Positions 6,705 to 13,440 of a DNA stretch of 30,638 bases are shown in pieces; the first letter of the stretch is position 1; each line of letters opens with the position of its first letter. The notes beneath the pieces are model-generated. The model made no database searches. It was given only the letters and a program-made list of their open reading frames with translations, and was not told the origin of the DNA. The translations under genes and the position numbers were made by a program. The stretch covers positions 1 through 30,638 of the forward strand of contig NZ_UQGV01000015.1 of NCBI RefSeq assembly GCF_900540665.1, in the 5' to 3' direction. Source of the stretch: an uncultured Catenibacterium sp. (GTDB lineage: Bacteria; Bacillota_I; Bacilli_A; Erysipelotrichales; Coprobacillaceae).

Positions 6705-8000
6705 TTATTTTACTGCAGCAAAAGCCTGATCTAAGTCTGCAATAATATCATCAATATGTTCAGTACCAATAGATAATCTAATAGAATTCTGCTGGATACC
6801 TACCTGTTTTAATTCTTCTTCATTCATTTCTGCGTGTGTAGTAGAAGCTGGATGAATAACTAAAGATTTCACATCTGCAACGTTTGCAAGTAATGAGAAT
6901 AACTGTAAGTTATCAATGAAATCTTTTGCTTTTCTTGCATCACCCTTGATGTTGAATGTAAAGATTGATCCACCACCGTTAGGGAAATACTTCTTATATA
7001 ATGCCTGCTGAGATGGATCTGCAGATACTGAAGGATGTGATACAGATTCAACCTGTGGATGGTTATTTAAGTATTCTACAACCTTTAATGTATTTTCTAC
7101 CTGTCTTTCTACACGTAACGAAAGTGTTTCTAGACCCTGTAAGAAGATCCAAGCATGAATTGGTGAAAGAGTGGCACCCATGTCTCTTAATAAAATAGCT
7201 CTAATTCTTGTAATATAAGCAGCGGCTCCTACATCTTTCGCAAAGCTTACACCATGATAAGATGGGTTTGGCTCAACAAGCTGTGGGAATTTATCTGCAT
7301 GTGCCGCCCAGTCAAACTTACCTGCATCAACGATGACACCACCAATAGTAGTACCATGGCCACCAATGAACTTAGTTGCTGAATGAATAACAACATCAGC
7401 ACCATATTCAATTGGTCTAATTAAGTAAGGTGTGCCAAATGTGTTATCAATAACTAATGGTAAACCATGTTTATGTGCAATCTTCGCAATTGCTTCGATG
7501 TCTACAACATCTGAATTAGGGTTACCTAAAGTTTCAATATAAACAAGTTTTGTATTTTCCTGAATAGCATCTTCAAATTCCTGTGGATTTAATGCATCTA
7601 CAAATGTAGTAGTAATACCATAATCAGTAAATGTATGTTTGAATAAGTTGAATGTTCCACCATAGATGTTTTCTGCAGATACAATATGGTCACCTGCAGC
7701 CACTAAGTTTTGTACTGCATATGTCACTGCAGCTGCACCAGAACCTACTGCTAAGGCGGCTACACCACCTTCTAAAGTCGCAATTCTTTTTTCAAATACA
7801 TCTTCAGTTGGGTTTGTTAGACGGCCATAGATATTACCAGCATCCTGTAATGCGAATCTAGCTGCTGCATGATCTGAGTTATGAAAAACGTAAGATGAAG
7901 TCTGATAAATAGGTACTGCACGAGCGTCAGTTACTGGATCAGCTTCTTCCTGTCCTACGTGTAATGCGAGTGTTTCGAAATGATAGTTTTTATTAGACAT
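6705..8000 (-). CDS. metY: O-acetylhomoserine sulfhydrylase (direct sulfhydrylation)
   Basis: This PLP enzyme of the Cys/Met metabolism family converts O-acetyl-L-homoserine and sulfide to homocysteine. The start is placed at MSNKNYHFETLALH because AAGGAGG lies just upstream; a 24-codon upstream extension in the same frame crosses the promoter and operator and is not coding. The protein is 431 residues. Motifs seen are AVPIYQTSSYVF (about 28-39), NIYGRLTNPT (about 56-65) and the PLP lysine in IHSATKFIGGHG (K210). Length and the long C-terminal half match MetY rather than the shorter MetB/MetC enzymes. With cysK downstream it forms a two-gene operon routing sulfide into both methionine and cysteine. 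Confidence 0.93.
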   Translation of the reverse strand: MSNKNYHFETLALHVGQEEADPVTDARAVPIYQTSSYVFHNSDHAAARFALQDAGNIYGRLTNPTEDVFEKRIATLEGGVAALAVGSGAAAVTYAVQNLVAAGDHIVSAENIYGGTFNLFKHTFTDYGITTTFVDALNPQEFEDAIQENTKLVYIETLGNPNSDVVDIEAIAKIAHKHGLPLVIDNTFGTPYLIRPIEYGADVVIHSATKFIGGHGTTIGGVIVDAGKFDWAAHADKFPQLVEPNPSYHGVSFAKDVGAAAYITRIRAILLRDMGATLSPIHAWIFLQGLETLSLRVERQVENTLKVVEYLNNHPQVESVSHPSVSADPSQQALYKKYFPNGGGSIFTFNIKGDARKAKDFIDNLQLFSLLANVADVKSLVIHPASTTHAEMNEEELKQVGIQQNSIRLSIGTEHIDDIIADLDQAFAAVK

Positions 8001-8013
8001 GTATGTTTCCTCC

Positions 8014-8039
8014 TTAACCCTATTTGTTTGATAGGTTAA
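8014..8039. promoter_or_regulatory. Inverted repeat in the metY leader (candidate Rrf2 operator)
   Basis: TTAACCCTAT (8014-8023) and ATAGGTTAA (8031-8039) form an inverted repeat with one extra C in the left arm and a 7-nt centre. It lies between the predicted start site and the Shine-Dalgarno of metY. An ACCCTAT motif also occurs in the Rrf2 gene's own promoter spacer. Assignment to the adjacent regulator is inference. Confidence 0.45.
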
Positions 8040-8043
8040 TGGG

Positions 8044-8072
8044 ATTATAGCAGTGATAAACCTACTCGTCAA
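8044..8072 (-). promoter_or_regulatory. metY-cysK promoter
   Basis: On the minus strand, TTGACG (8072-8067), a 17-nt spacer and a perfect TATAAT (8049-8044). This is one of the best sigma-A promoters in the window. Confidence 0.85.
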
Positions 8073-8136
8073 CTATATTTATAATATTTTTTGCATATAT
8101 TTCGTATTTTCTAAATTATTTCAATTATATTTATGA

Positions 8137-8568
8137 TTATATGACATAATCATCACCATTTGAAGAAGCAGGCACTAAATCACTTAAAGAAACACCTTCT
8201 AAATAGTCTGTAATCACTTTATGTAAACCAGTCCACATAGATAATGTATTACAATAAGATGCTCTTTCACATGTATTACATTCATCTGCTAAACATGATA
8301 CAGGAGCTAATGTTCCTTCAGTAATCTTAAGAATAGAAGCAACACTATAGTCTTCTGGAGCATGTGTTAAACGGTATCCCCCACCTTTACCTCTTAAACC
8401 TTCTACAAAGTGTTCTTTAGATAAAGATTTAATAATAATTTCTAGATACTTTTCAGAAATATCCTGTCTTGCCGCTATTTCTTTTAATGGTATATATTTA
8501 GAACGATCATGCTGTGCTAAATCAATCATGACACGTAAAGCATAACGTCCTTTAGTTGATATCATCAT
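8137..8568 (-). CDS. Rrf2-family transcriptional regulator (CymR/IscR-like)
   Basis: A 143-residue Rrf2-family winged-helix regulator. The N-terminus MISTKGRYALRVMIDLA and the LKEIAARQDISEKYLEIIIKSL helix-turn-helix (about 28-50), followed by the wing LRGKGGGYRL (58-67), are diagnostic. Four cysteines lie in the C-terminal sensor region: C92, C97, C100 and C106. IscR-type proteins ligate a [2Fe-2S] cluster with three cysteines spaced C-x5-C-x5-C, whereas CymR, the cysteine-metabolism repressor, lacks them. Here the spacing is C-x4-C-x2-C-x5-C, so metal or redox sensing is plausible but unproven. The gene lies upstream of metY-cysK in the same direction with its own promoter, which carries a palindrome suggesting autoregulation. 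AAGGAGG precedes the first of two ATG codons. Confidence 0.88.
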   Translation of the reverse strand: MMISTKGRYALRVMIDLAQHDRSKYIPLKEIAARQDISEKYLEIIIKSLSKEHFVEGLRGKGGGYRLTHAPEDYSVASILKITEGTLAPVSCLADECNTCERASYCNTLSMWTGLHKVITDYLEGVSLSDLVPASSNGDDYVI

Positions 8569-8592
8569 AATCTATTCCTCCTTTTATATATA

Positions 8593-8625
8593 CCTAGTAT
8601 ACTAGGGGGTTATAGGGTAAGTCAA
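8593..8625 (-). promoter_or_regulatory. Promoter and palindromic operator of the Rrf2 gene
   Basis: On the minus strand, TTGACT (8625-8620), an 18-nt spacer and TATACT (8601-8596). A perfect 14-bp palindrome, CCTAGTATACTAGG (8593-8606), covers the -10 box, the expected position for a repressor site. With its ATA flank it loosely recalls the IscR type-1 box. Confidence 0.7.
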
Positions 8626-8645
8626 GAATACAATAGAATTAAACA

Positions 8646-8674
8646 TTGATGTAACAAATAGTTGATGTTAGAAT
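8646..8674 (+). promoter_or_regulatory. Promoter of the PadR gene with a direct repeat
   Basis: TTGATG (8646-8651), a 17-nt spacer and TAGAAT (8669-8674). The heptamer TTGATGT occurs at 8646-8652 and again at 8662-8668, 16 bp apart, so one copy sits on the -35 and one abuts the -10. Confidence 0.6.
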
Positions 8675-8692
8675 TTTAAATGGTGAAAGAAT

Positions 8693-9022
8693 ATGAGTAG
8701 AAAAAATAATTTATTTAAACTAGATTTGTTAGTATTAGCCGTTCTTTATCATGGAGATTGTTATGGTTACGAAATATCAAATCAGATTAGAGAAAAAAGC
8801 AATCAAGTCATTGATTTAAAAGATGGCGTTTTATATCCGATATTATATAAATTAATGGAAGGGGAGTATATCTCTTCTTCTGAGAAACAGGTAGGAAGAA
8901 AGATACGAGTCTATTATCATTTACTTCCAAAAGGAAGTGATCTTCTACTTGAAATGATGAAAGAATATCATGATATGGTTAAGAGTATCGATTATATATT
9001 GGAGGGAATTGACGATGAGTAA
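8693..9022 (+). CDS. PadR-family transcriptional regulator
   Basis: A 109-residue PadR-family winged-helix protein. LLVLAVLYHGDCYGYEISNQI (about residues 12-32) is the PadR signature, and LKDGVLYPILYKLMEGEYI (about 42-60) matches the recognition helix region. A long C-terminal helix for dimerisation follows. The short length places it in the PadR-s2 group, which often controls neighbouring membrane-protein genes. The Shine-Dalgarno is weak (GGTGAAAG). It overlaps the next gene by 8 nt and is therefore translationally coupled to it. PadR followed by a HAAS/DUF1700-like membrane protein is a recurring arrangement in Bacillota. The direct repeat in its promoter is a candidate autoregulatory site. 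Confidence 0.88.
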   Translation: MSRKNNLFKLDLLVLAVLYHGDCYGYEISNQIREKSNQVIDLKDGVLYPILYKLMEGEYISSSEKQVGRKIRVYYHLLPKGSDLLLEMMKEYHDMVKSIDYILEGIDDE

Positions 9023-9380
9023 ACCATTAAAGAAATATAAGAAAGAATTAAAATCTTTGTTTAATAACGTACCAAAAGAAAAAAGGTCTGTATATGACCA
9101 TATATGTAAAACTATTGATGAGTATCCTAATGTAGATACAATGAGCTATGATGACTTAGTTGAACAGTTTGGAGAACCTGAAAATATTTATTATCAGTAT
9201 ATTGATGATAATGATTTGTATTCACCTGTGCAAAAGCATAAGAGAAGTTACAAGAAAGTGTTTATAACTGTTTTAGTATTAATATTGGTTGCATTTGTAG
9301 TAGAGTTTATATCTATTGCATATGAAGCAAGAAAAAGTTTTATAGATAGAGAAGTGATTGAAATCACATATGATGATTAG
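9015..9380 (+). CDS. HAAS/DUF1700-like single-pass membrane protein
   Basis: The start is placed at ATG 9015, which overlaps the PadR stop and follows GGAGGG by 8 nt; earlier in-frame ATG codons fall inside padR. The 121-residue product has a charged helical N-terminal domain. The segment DDLVEQFGEPENIYYQYI (about 46-63) resembles the acidic G-x-P motif of HAAS-type domains associated with PadR regulators. A single transmembrane helix follows at about 79-100 (VFITVLVLILVAFVVEFISIAY) and then a short tail ending EITYDD. Family assignment is by motif memory only. The stop is followed by an in-frame stretch that still looks coding (9381-9565), so this gene may have lost a C-terminal part. Confidence 0.7.
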   Translation: MSKPLKKYKKELKSLFNNVPKEKRSVYDHICKTIDEYPNVDTMSYDDLVEQFGEPENIYYQYIDDNDLYSPVQKHKRSYKKVFITVLVLILVAFVVEFISIAYEARKSFIDREVIEITYDD

Positions 9381-9565
9381 TCAATATTTGAAAGAGAATC
9401 AGTTAAGGGCTGATTTATATACAATAGCAATAGTGCAACACATATCAATTCTGATATAAAAGCTACTTGTCCTAGCCTCTATGGAAAATCACTAATAGAT
9501 CATCATATAAATCTTTGAAAAAAGCTATTGCATCAGCAACGGAAAGTTACCTTAGTTATCATTAA
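9381..9565 (+). pseudogene. Decayed coding tail downstream of the HAAS-like gene
   Basis: In the same frame as the preceding gene, reading past its TAG (9378-9380), the sequence encodes SIFERESVKG, a TGA (9411-9413), then 34 further codons including ATHINSDIKATCPSLYGKS and ending at TGA 9516-9518. A frameshift then leads into SLKKAIASATESYLSYH and a TAA at 9563-9565. An overlapping 29-codon frame from 9370 is also open. The amino-acid composition looks protein-like. I do not recognise the family. It could be the lost C-terminus of the upstream gene or the relic of another gene, and chance openness is not excluded. Confidence 0.35.
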
Positions 9566-9598
9566 GATAATTCACCGCAAAATCAAATCATTTAAGTC

Positions 9599-9625
9599 AA
9601 GGGACGAAAAAAAAACGTCCCTTTT
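9599..9625 (+). terminator. Terminator of the PadR operon
   Basis: AAGGGACG (9599-9606), a loop of nine A and CGTCCCTT (9616-9623), followed by T's. The stem is 8 bp. Confidence 0.85.
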
Positions 9626-9773
9626 AATTTTATAGATAACTACCGTACTCCATAACAGAACATAACATTTATTATTTGATCCATATATCTAAATTAAAAA
9701 ATACTTATTCTATAATAACCAAAAAAATCATCCTTACACATAAATTCACTATCATATTTATCTATACTTTCTA
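9626..9773. other. Intergenic, no gene seen
   Basis: The sequence is about 80 % A+T with no open frame of note and no clear structure on either strand. It separates the PadR operon terminator from the next promoter. Confidence 0.5.
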
Positions 9774-9820
9774 TTTACTTATTTTATATATGGTGTATAA
9801 TATTTTTGTAAGTACTTACA
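9774..9820 (+). promoter_or_regulatory. Promoter with a 14-bp palindrome at the start site
   Basis: TTTACT (9774-9779), a 16-nt spacer and TATAAT (9796-9801). The perfect palindrome TGTAAGTACTTACA (9807-9820) coincides with the expected +1 region, the position of a repressor operator. The GTAAG..CTTAC arms are of the kind bound by GntR/YtrA-type regulators, but no such gene is adjacent. Confidence 0.6.
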
Positions 9821-9840
9821 TAATATAAGTAGATTAAATC

Positions 9841-9903
9841 ATGAGCAAATTCTATTATCAATTCTATCTTCTAATATTTTTGTTTTTACTTATGCTTCTT
9901 TAA
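9841..9903 (+). CDS. Possible 20-residue hydrophobic leader or membrane peptide
   Basis: An ATG at 9841 opens a 20-codon frame, MSKFYYQFYLLIFLFLLMLL, with a stop at 9901-9903. It is almost wholly hydrophobic after the fourth residue, long enough for one membrane helix. It begins about 35 nt after the predicted start site and ends 39 nt before the next gene. No good Shine-Dalgarno is seen. It could be a small membrane peptide, a leader peptide, or chance. Confidence 0.25.
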   Translation: MSKFYYQFYLLIFLFLLMLL

Positions 9904-9942
9904 ATGCATTCAACAACAATACTACTAATCAGGAGAACGTAT

Positions 9943-10149
9943 ATGAAAGATTTTTTTAGTAATCTAAAAACAGTTATCATGTTTTACATTTTAGGGATGA
10001 TTATTTCATTCCTGCTCTATTTCGCATTTGTATTCTTTGCAGGAGATGCAGGACCACTTGTAGGTATCTCTATAGTAGCTTATAATATTACAAATAGCTT
10101 ATTCATCATGTATATAACTGCCTTATTACTCACAAATAACAAGAAATAA
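9943..10149 (+). CDS. Small two-helix membrane protein, unknown function
   Basis: The start is placed at MKDFFSNL because AGGAG lies about 7 nt upstream; the in-frame ATG 39 nt earlier has no such site. The 68-residue product has two predicted membrane helices, about residues 9-31 (VIMFYILGMIISFLLYFAF region) and 38-62 (LVGISIVAYNITNSLFIMYI region), with a short glycine-containing turn AGDAGP between them and a basic tail NNKK. I do not recognise the family. It is transcribed alone or with the tiny peptide at 9841 from the palindrome-bearing promoter. Confidence 0.65.
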   Translation: MKDFFSNLKTVIMFYILGMIISFLLYFAFVFFAGDAGPLVGISIVAYNITNSLFIMYITALLLTNNKK

Positions 10150-10207
10150 TCTCTATAACTACTTTGATGGATTCAATTAATCCAAGTGATCTATTTTTAT
10201 GCTATTA

Positions 10208-10233
10208 GGGGGATATGTTTTAAACATACCTCT
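10208..10233. terminator. Hairpin after the small membrane protein gene
   Basis: TATGTTT (10214-10220) and AAACATA (10222-10228) form a 7-bp stem with a one-base centre. It extends past a bulged A through GGGGG pairing with CCTCT (10229-10233). Only a weak T-rich tail (TTATTATAG) follows, so terminator function is tentative. Confidence 0.4.
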
Positions 10234-10513
10234 CTTATTATAGTAGTCATGTATGATGTAATACTTTTATGTCGCTATCATCCACCATTACTGATAATTC
10301 ATAATTGCTTGTTATATATATGATGTATAATGATTAATGTAAAAGGATGCATTAAATAGTGATCAACAGTTGTATAAGTTATATGTTACAACAAAGAAAG
10401 GATGAGATATAACTAGAAACATTACATACACAAGTACAACATCTTTGGAATTACTTTAATAATAACCTGTGAATTTTTGTATATTATAATAAACTCAAAT
10501 ACAAGGAGACCCT
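10234..10513. other. Long leader/intergenic region with a repeated promoter element
   Basis: TATATATGATGTATAAT (10315-10331) matches 16 of 17 bases of the promoter element at 9785-9801. It could start transcription about 180 nt before the next gene. A nearer TATAAT (10485-10490) lacks a good -35. No gene longer than a few codons is seen between them. Confidence 0.45.
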
Positions 10514-10957
10514 ATGAAATCAAAAAAGATTATTGTAAGTATTGTTGTTTGTTTAGTAATTGCAGTTATTGCAGTATTTGTAGTACCTAGTTCTAGTTCT
10601 TATTTATCAGAAGTTACTGTAAGTGGAGAAAAGAAGAAAGGTTATTCTTTCTTTAAATCAACTTCTATATCTAATAAGTTAAAAGATGTTGATTTTATTG
10701 ATCACTTACCTAATGGTATACAGAAGTATGATGAAACTAAAACACGTTATGGTTCACCTTCTTATACTGTTGTAATAAAGAATGATGCATATCGTTTCTA
10801 TAGATTATCAAATGAATCAGATGTACTTGTGACTAAATCAAATAAGAGTGATGAATCTCAAATAAAAGAATATGCGAAAATGAATAAAAATAATTATAAG
10901 AAACTTTCATCCTCAACACATTATACTGATTATGATCAATTAGATTACTGGAACTAA
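10514..10957 (+). CDS. Membrane-anchored or secreted hypothetical protein
   Basis: The start follows AAGGAG by 6 nt. The 147-residue product has a basic N-terminus (MKSKK) and one hydrophobic helix at about residues 6-24, then a serine-rich linker PSSSS (25-29). The soluble part is rich in K, S, Y and D. No lipobox cysteine follows the helix and no clear signal-peptidase site stands out, so it is either an N-anchored extracytoplasmic protein or a secreted one. A segment around 78-100 (YGSPSYTVVIKNDAYRFYRL) has alternating hydrophobic residues suggesting beta strands. I do not recognise the family. It is monocistronic, with a strong terminator 6 nt after the stop. Confidence 0.7.
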   Translation: MKSKKIIVSIVVCLVIAVIAVFVVPSSSSYLSEVTVSGEKKKGYSFFKSTSISNKLKDVDFIDHLPNGIQKYDETKTRYGSPSYTVVIKNDAYRFYRLSNESDVLVTKSNKSDESQIKEYAKMNKNNYKKLSSSTHYTDYDQLDYWN

Positions 10958-10962
10958 CTTTT

Positions 10963-10994
10963 ATTCCTACCACATTTGTGGTAGGAATCTTTTT
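10963..10994 (+). terminator. Strong terminator of the exported hypothetical gene
   Basis: ATTCCTACCAC (10963-10973), an ATTT loop and GTGGTAGGAAT (10978-10988) form a perfect 11-bp stem followed by CTTTTT. Confidence 0.9.
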
Positions 10995-11004
10995 ATATGA
11001 ACGT

Positions 11005-11031
11005 AAAAAAAAGAGAAGCCTAAGCTTCTCT
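11005..11031 (-). terminator. Terminator of fba
   Basis: AGAGAAGC (11012-11019), a CTAA loop and GCTTCTCT (11024-11031). The A run at 11005-11012 is the minus-strand U tract. Confidence 0.85.
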
Positions 11032-11041
11032 CTTACATAAA

Positions 11042-11914
11042 TTATTCAGCAGCTTTACCGATGCAGCCAAATACTTCCATTCTGTCTTTTACGCAGTCTC
11101 TGATAGCCTGAGCACCTGGAGCAAGTAATTTACGAGGGTCATAACCTTTACCCTGCTGATCCTTACCTTCTTCAATGTACTTTCTAGTAGCTTTCTGGAA
11201 GTATAACTGACATTCAGTGTTAACGTTGATCTTAGATACACCTAAGCCAATTGCTTTCTTAACCTGTTCATCAGGAATTCCTGAACCACCATGAAGAACT
11301 AATGGTAAGATACCAGTTTCTTTCTGGATAGCATCTAATGCTTCGAACTGTAAACCAGCCCAGTTTGCAGGATATACACCATGGATATTACCGATACCAG
11401 CAGCTAAGAAGTCAACACCTAAATCAGCAATCATCTTACATTCTTTAGGATCTGCTACTTCACCCATACCAATAACGCCATCTTCTTCTCCACCGATTGA
11501 ACCTACTTCAGCTTCGATAGATACACCTTTAGCATGGCATAATTCTACTAATTCCTTAGTCTTTTCGATGTTTTCTTCGATTGAATAATGAGAACCATCG
11601 AACATGATTGAAGTGAATCCAGCTTCTAATGCAGCCTTAGCACCTTCATATGAACCATGGTCTAAGTGTAATGCTACTGGTACAGTGATATTTAAAGATT
11701 CTACCATTGCTTTAACCATAGCAGCTACAGTTTTGAAACCTGTCATATATTTTGCAGCACCTTCAGATACACCTAAGATTACTGGTGCATTTAATTCCTG
11801 TGCTTCTAAAAGAATAGACTTTGTCCATTCAAGGTTATTGATGTTGAACTGTCCAACACCATAATGGCCTGCTTTAGCCTTTTTTAACATTTCTGTTGCG
11901 GAAACTAATCCCAT
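11042..11914 (-). CDS. fba: Class II fructose-1,6-bisphosphate aldolase
   Basis: This is the zinc-dependent glycolytic and gluconeogenic aldolase that splits fructose-1,6-bisphosphate into DHAP and glyceraldehyde-3-phosphate. The 290-residue length fits the Gram-positive FbaA type. The catalytic aspartate and first zinc ligand lie in ALHLDHGSYE (D85, H86); the other zinc ligands are in GNIHGVYP (H178) and LHGGSGIPD (H208). The phosphate-binding GVSKINVNT follows. The product could act on tagatose bisphosphate instead, but no tagatose or galactitol genes are near, so the glycolytic role is favoured. AAGGAGAG precedes the start. It is monocistronic. The upstream region holds no clean -35/-10 pair that I could fix. 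Confidence 0.94.
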   Translation of the reverse strand: MGLVSATEMLKKAKAGHYGVGQFNINNLEWTKSILLEAQELNAPVILGVSEGAAKYMTGFKTVAAMVKAMVESLNITVPVALHLDHGSYEGAKAALEAGFTSIMFDGSHYSIEENIEKTKELVELCHAKGVSIEAEVGSIGGEEDGVIGMGEVADPKECKMIADLGVDFLAAGIGNIHGVYPANWAGLQFEALDAIQKETGILPLVLHGGSGIPDEQVKKAIGLGVSKINVNTECQLYFQKATRKYIEEGKDQQGKGYDPRKLLAPGAQAIRDCVKDRMEVFGCIGKAAE

Positions 11915-11999
11915 AATATTATCTCTCCTTTTCTTTTATACTTCCATAATACTCTTTTTTCTTGTCTATTACTAGAAAAATCAAAAGATGTAAACGTTT

Positions 12000-12281
12000 T
12001 TATTTTACTTTATTTTCTTTTTCATTTAAGAGGCTAAAAAAGCCTTCTATTTCTAGCTTTGTATAATAAGCAGGATTATCATCAAGTATCTCTTTTAACT
12101 GCTTCTGATAGTCTTTCTGATAACCAATACGCTTATTTAATAAGCGTATTGCAAGTGTCTGTTGGTAGGCTATATCTGTATGAAGAAACTTCTTTAATTG
12201 TAGATTGGTGTACTCATAAGCATATTCCAAAGTCAGATCATCAATATAGCCCTGTAGTCTTAAACTATGCAGATCTTTCAT
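12000..12281 (-). CDS. Hypothetical 93-residue protein, last gene of the operon
   Basis: This small, mainly helical, charged protein (MKDLHSLRLQGYIDDL...) begins inside the 3' end of the aminotransferase gene (17-nt overlap). Its ATG follows AGAAGG by 6 nt, so it is probably translated by coupling. It is rich in Y, L, K and Q, with no membrane segment, cysteines or recognisable catalytic motif. Heptad-like spacing around 45-70 (LLNKRIGYQKDYQKQLKEIL) suggests a long amphipathic helix. I do not recognise the family. Its position suggests co-expression with the methyltransferase and the PatB-type enzyme, which says little about function. Confidence 0.65.
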   Translation of the reverse strand: MKDLHSLRLQGYIDDLTLEYAYEYTNLQLKKFLHTDIAYQQTLAIRLLNKRIGYQKDYQKQLKEILDDNPAYYTKLEIEGFFSLLNEKENKVK

Positions 12282-13440
12282 CCAATGCCTTCTTTAACTG
12301 TAAACATGCTTTTTCTAAAGTACTTCTTGGACATGCTAAGTTAAATCTTTCAAAACCTGATCCTTCTTCACCAAACACATAACCTTCATCTAACCAAAGA
12401 TGTGCTTTATTTAACATGAAGTCTTCCTGTTTTTCATTACTCATACCAAGTGTTCTCATATCCACCCAGGCAAGATATAAGCCTTGTGGATCAATTAAAG
12501 ACATACCAGGACATTCAGTTTTAAGGAAGTGATCAAGATAATCCATATTACCTTTAATATAATCTAGAAGCTGATCAACCCAGTCATCGCCCTTAGTATA
12601 AGCGACTGTTGTCGCAATAAAGCCGAATATTGTAGGATCAGAAATAGAATGACTCATCTTCACTTTCTTGAATTGATTTCTTAGTTTTTCATCCGCAATA
12701 ATAGCTGCAGAAGTCTGAAGTGCCGCTAAGTTGAATGTCTTAGACGCTGCAGTTAATACAATTGAAAAGTTCTTATATTCAGAATCCACTTCATAGAATG
12801 CGATATGCTTATGAGGTGTATAGACAAAGTCCATATGGATTTCATCCGATACTACAAAAACGTTATGTTTTTTACAGATATCTCCAATTGTTTTTAGTTC
12901 TTCTTTAGTCCATACTTTACCCACTGGATTATGTGGATTACAGAAGATCATCATTTTGACGTTTTCTTCTATAATCTTAGTTTCAAATGCTTTGTAATCA
13001 AGTGTATATTGGTTATCTTTTAAATCAAGAGGCATTCTTACAATACGTCTGCCATTGTTTTTAATAGCACGATAGAATGGATAATAAACTGGTGTAAGTA
13101 CCAATACACTCTCCTCTTTTTGAGTATAAGCTTCTACTGCAAGATGAAAGGCAGTGACAACACCCGGTGTAGGCACAATCCAGTCTTTTTCAACATAGAA
13201 ATCATGTCTACGTTTCATCCATCCTACAACACTTTCTAAGTATTCTTCCGGGATTGTACTATAACCATAAATACCATCTAATGCATGTTTTGAGAGTGCT
13301 TCTGGAATATCTGGTAATGTTTTGAAATCCATATCTGCAACCCACATAGGAATCATATCAGGATCATCTGTATGACCTGCATCATATTTTGCACAGTTTG
13401 TATGATGTCTATCATAGACTGTATCAAAATCATATTTCAT
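12265..13440 (-). CDS. patB: MalY/PatB-family PLP aminotransferase (cystathionine beta-lyase type)
   Basis: The fold-type I PLP enzyme has 391 residues, the normal size for MalY/PatB. Characteristic parts are PMWVADMDFKTLP (about 31-43), the CNPHNPVGKVW segment (about 167-177), SDEIHMDFVY (about 198-207) and the PLP lysine in AASKTFNLAA (K234). PatB-type enzymes cleave cystathionine or cysteine with C-S lyase activity, giving homocysteine or sulfide, pyruvate and ammonia; MalY also has a regulatory role in E. coli. Together with metY/cysK in this window it suggests both assimilation and recycling of sulfur amino acids, although the loci are separate. It overlaps the upstream methyltransferase gene by ATGA. 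The symbol is by family only. Confidence 0.85.
   Translation of the reverse strand: MKYDFDTVYDRHHTNCAKYDAGHTDDPDMIPMWVADMDFKTLPDIPEALSKHALDGIYGYSTIPEEYLESVVGWMKRRHDFYVEKDWIVPTPGVVTAFHLAVEAYTQKEESVLVLTPVYYPFYRAIKNNGRRIVRMPLDLKDNQYTLDYKAFETKIIEENVKMMIFCNPHNPVGKVWTKEELKTIGDICKKHNVFVVSDEIHMDFVYTPHKHIAFYEVDSEYKNFSIVLTAASKTFNLAALQTSAAIIADEKLRNQFKKVKMSHSISDPTIFGFIATTVAYTKGDDWVDQLLDYIKGNMDYLDHFLKTECPGMSLIDPQGLYLAWVDMRTLGMSNEKQEDFMLNKAHLWLDEGYVFGEEGSGFERFNLACPRSTLEKACLQLKKALDERSA

Noticed and set aside
8001..8136. SAM or T-box riboswitch upstream of metY
   Set aside because: The leader after the predicted start site is only about 35 nt and contains just one short inverted repeat, too small for either class.
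11942..12010. CcpA-type cre site upstream of fba (GTAAACGTTTTTA)
   Set aside because: It lacks the full cre consensus and lies at the end of the neighbouring gene; no support beyond an AACGTT core.
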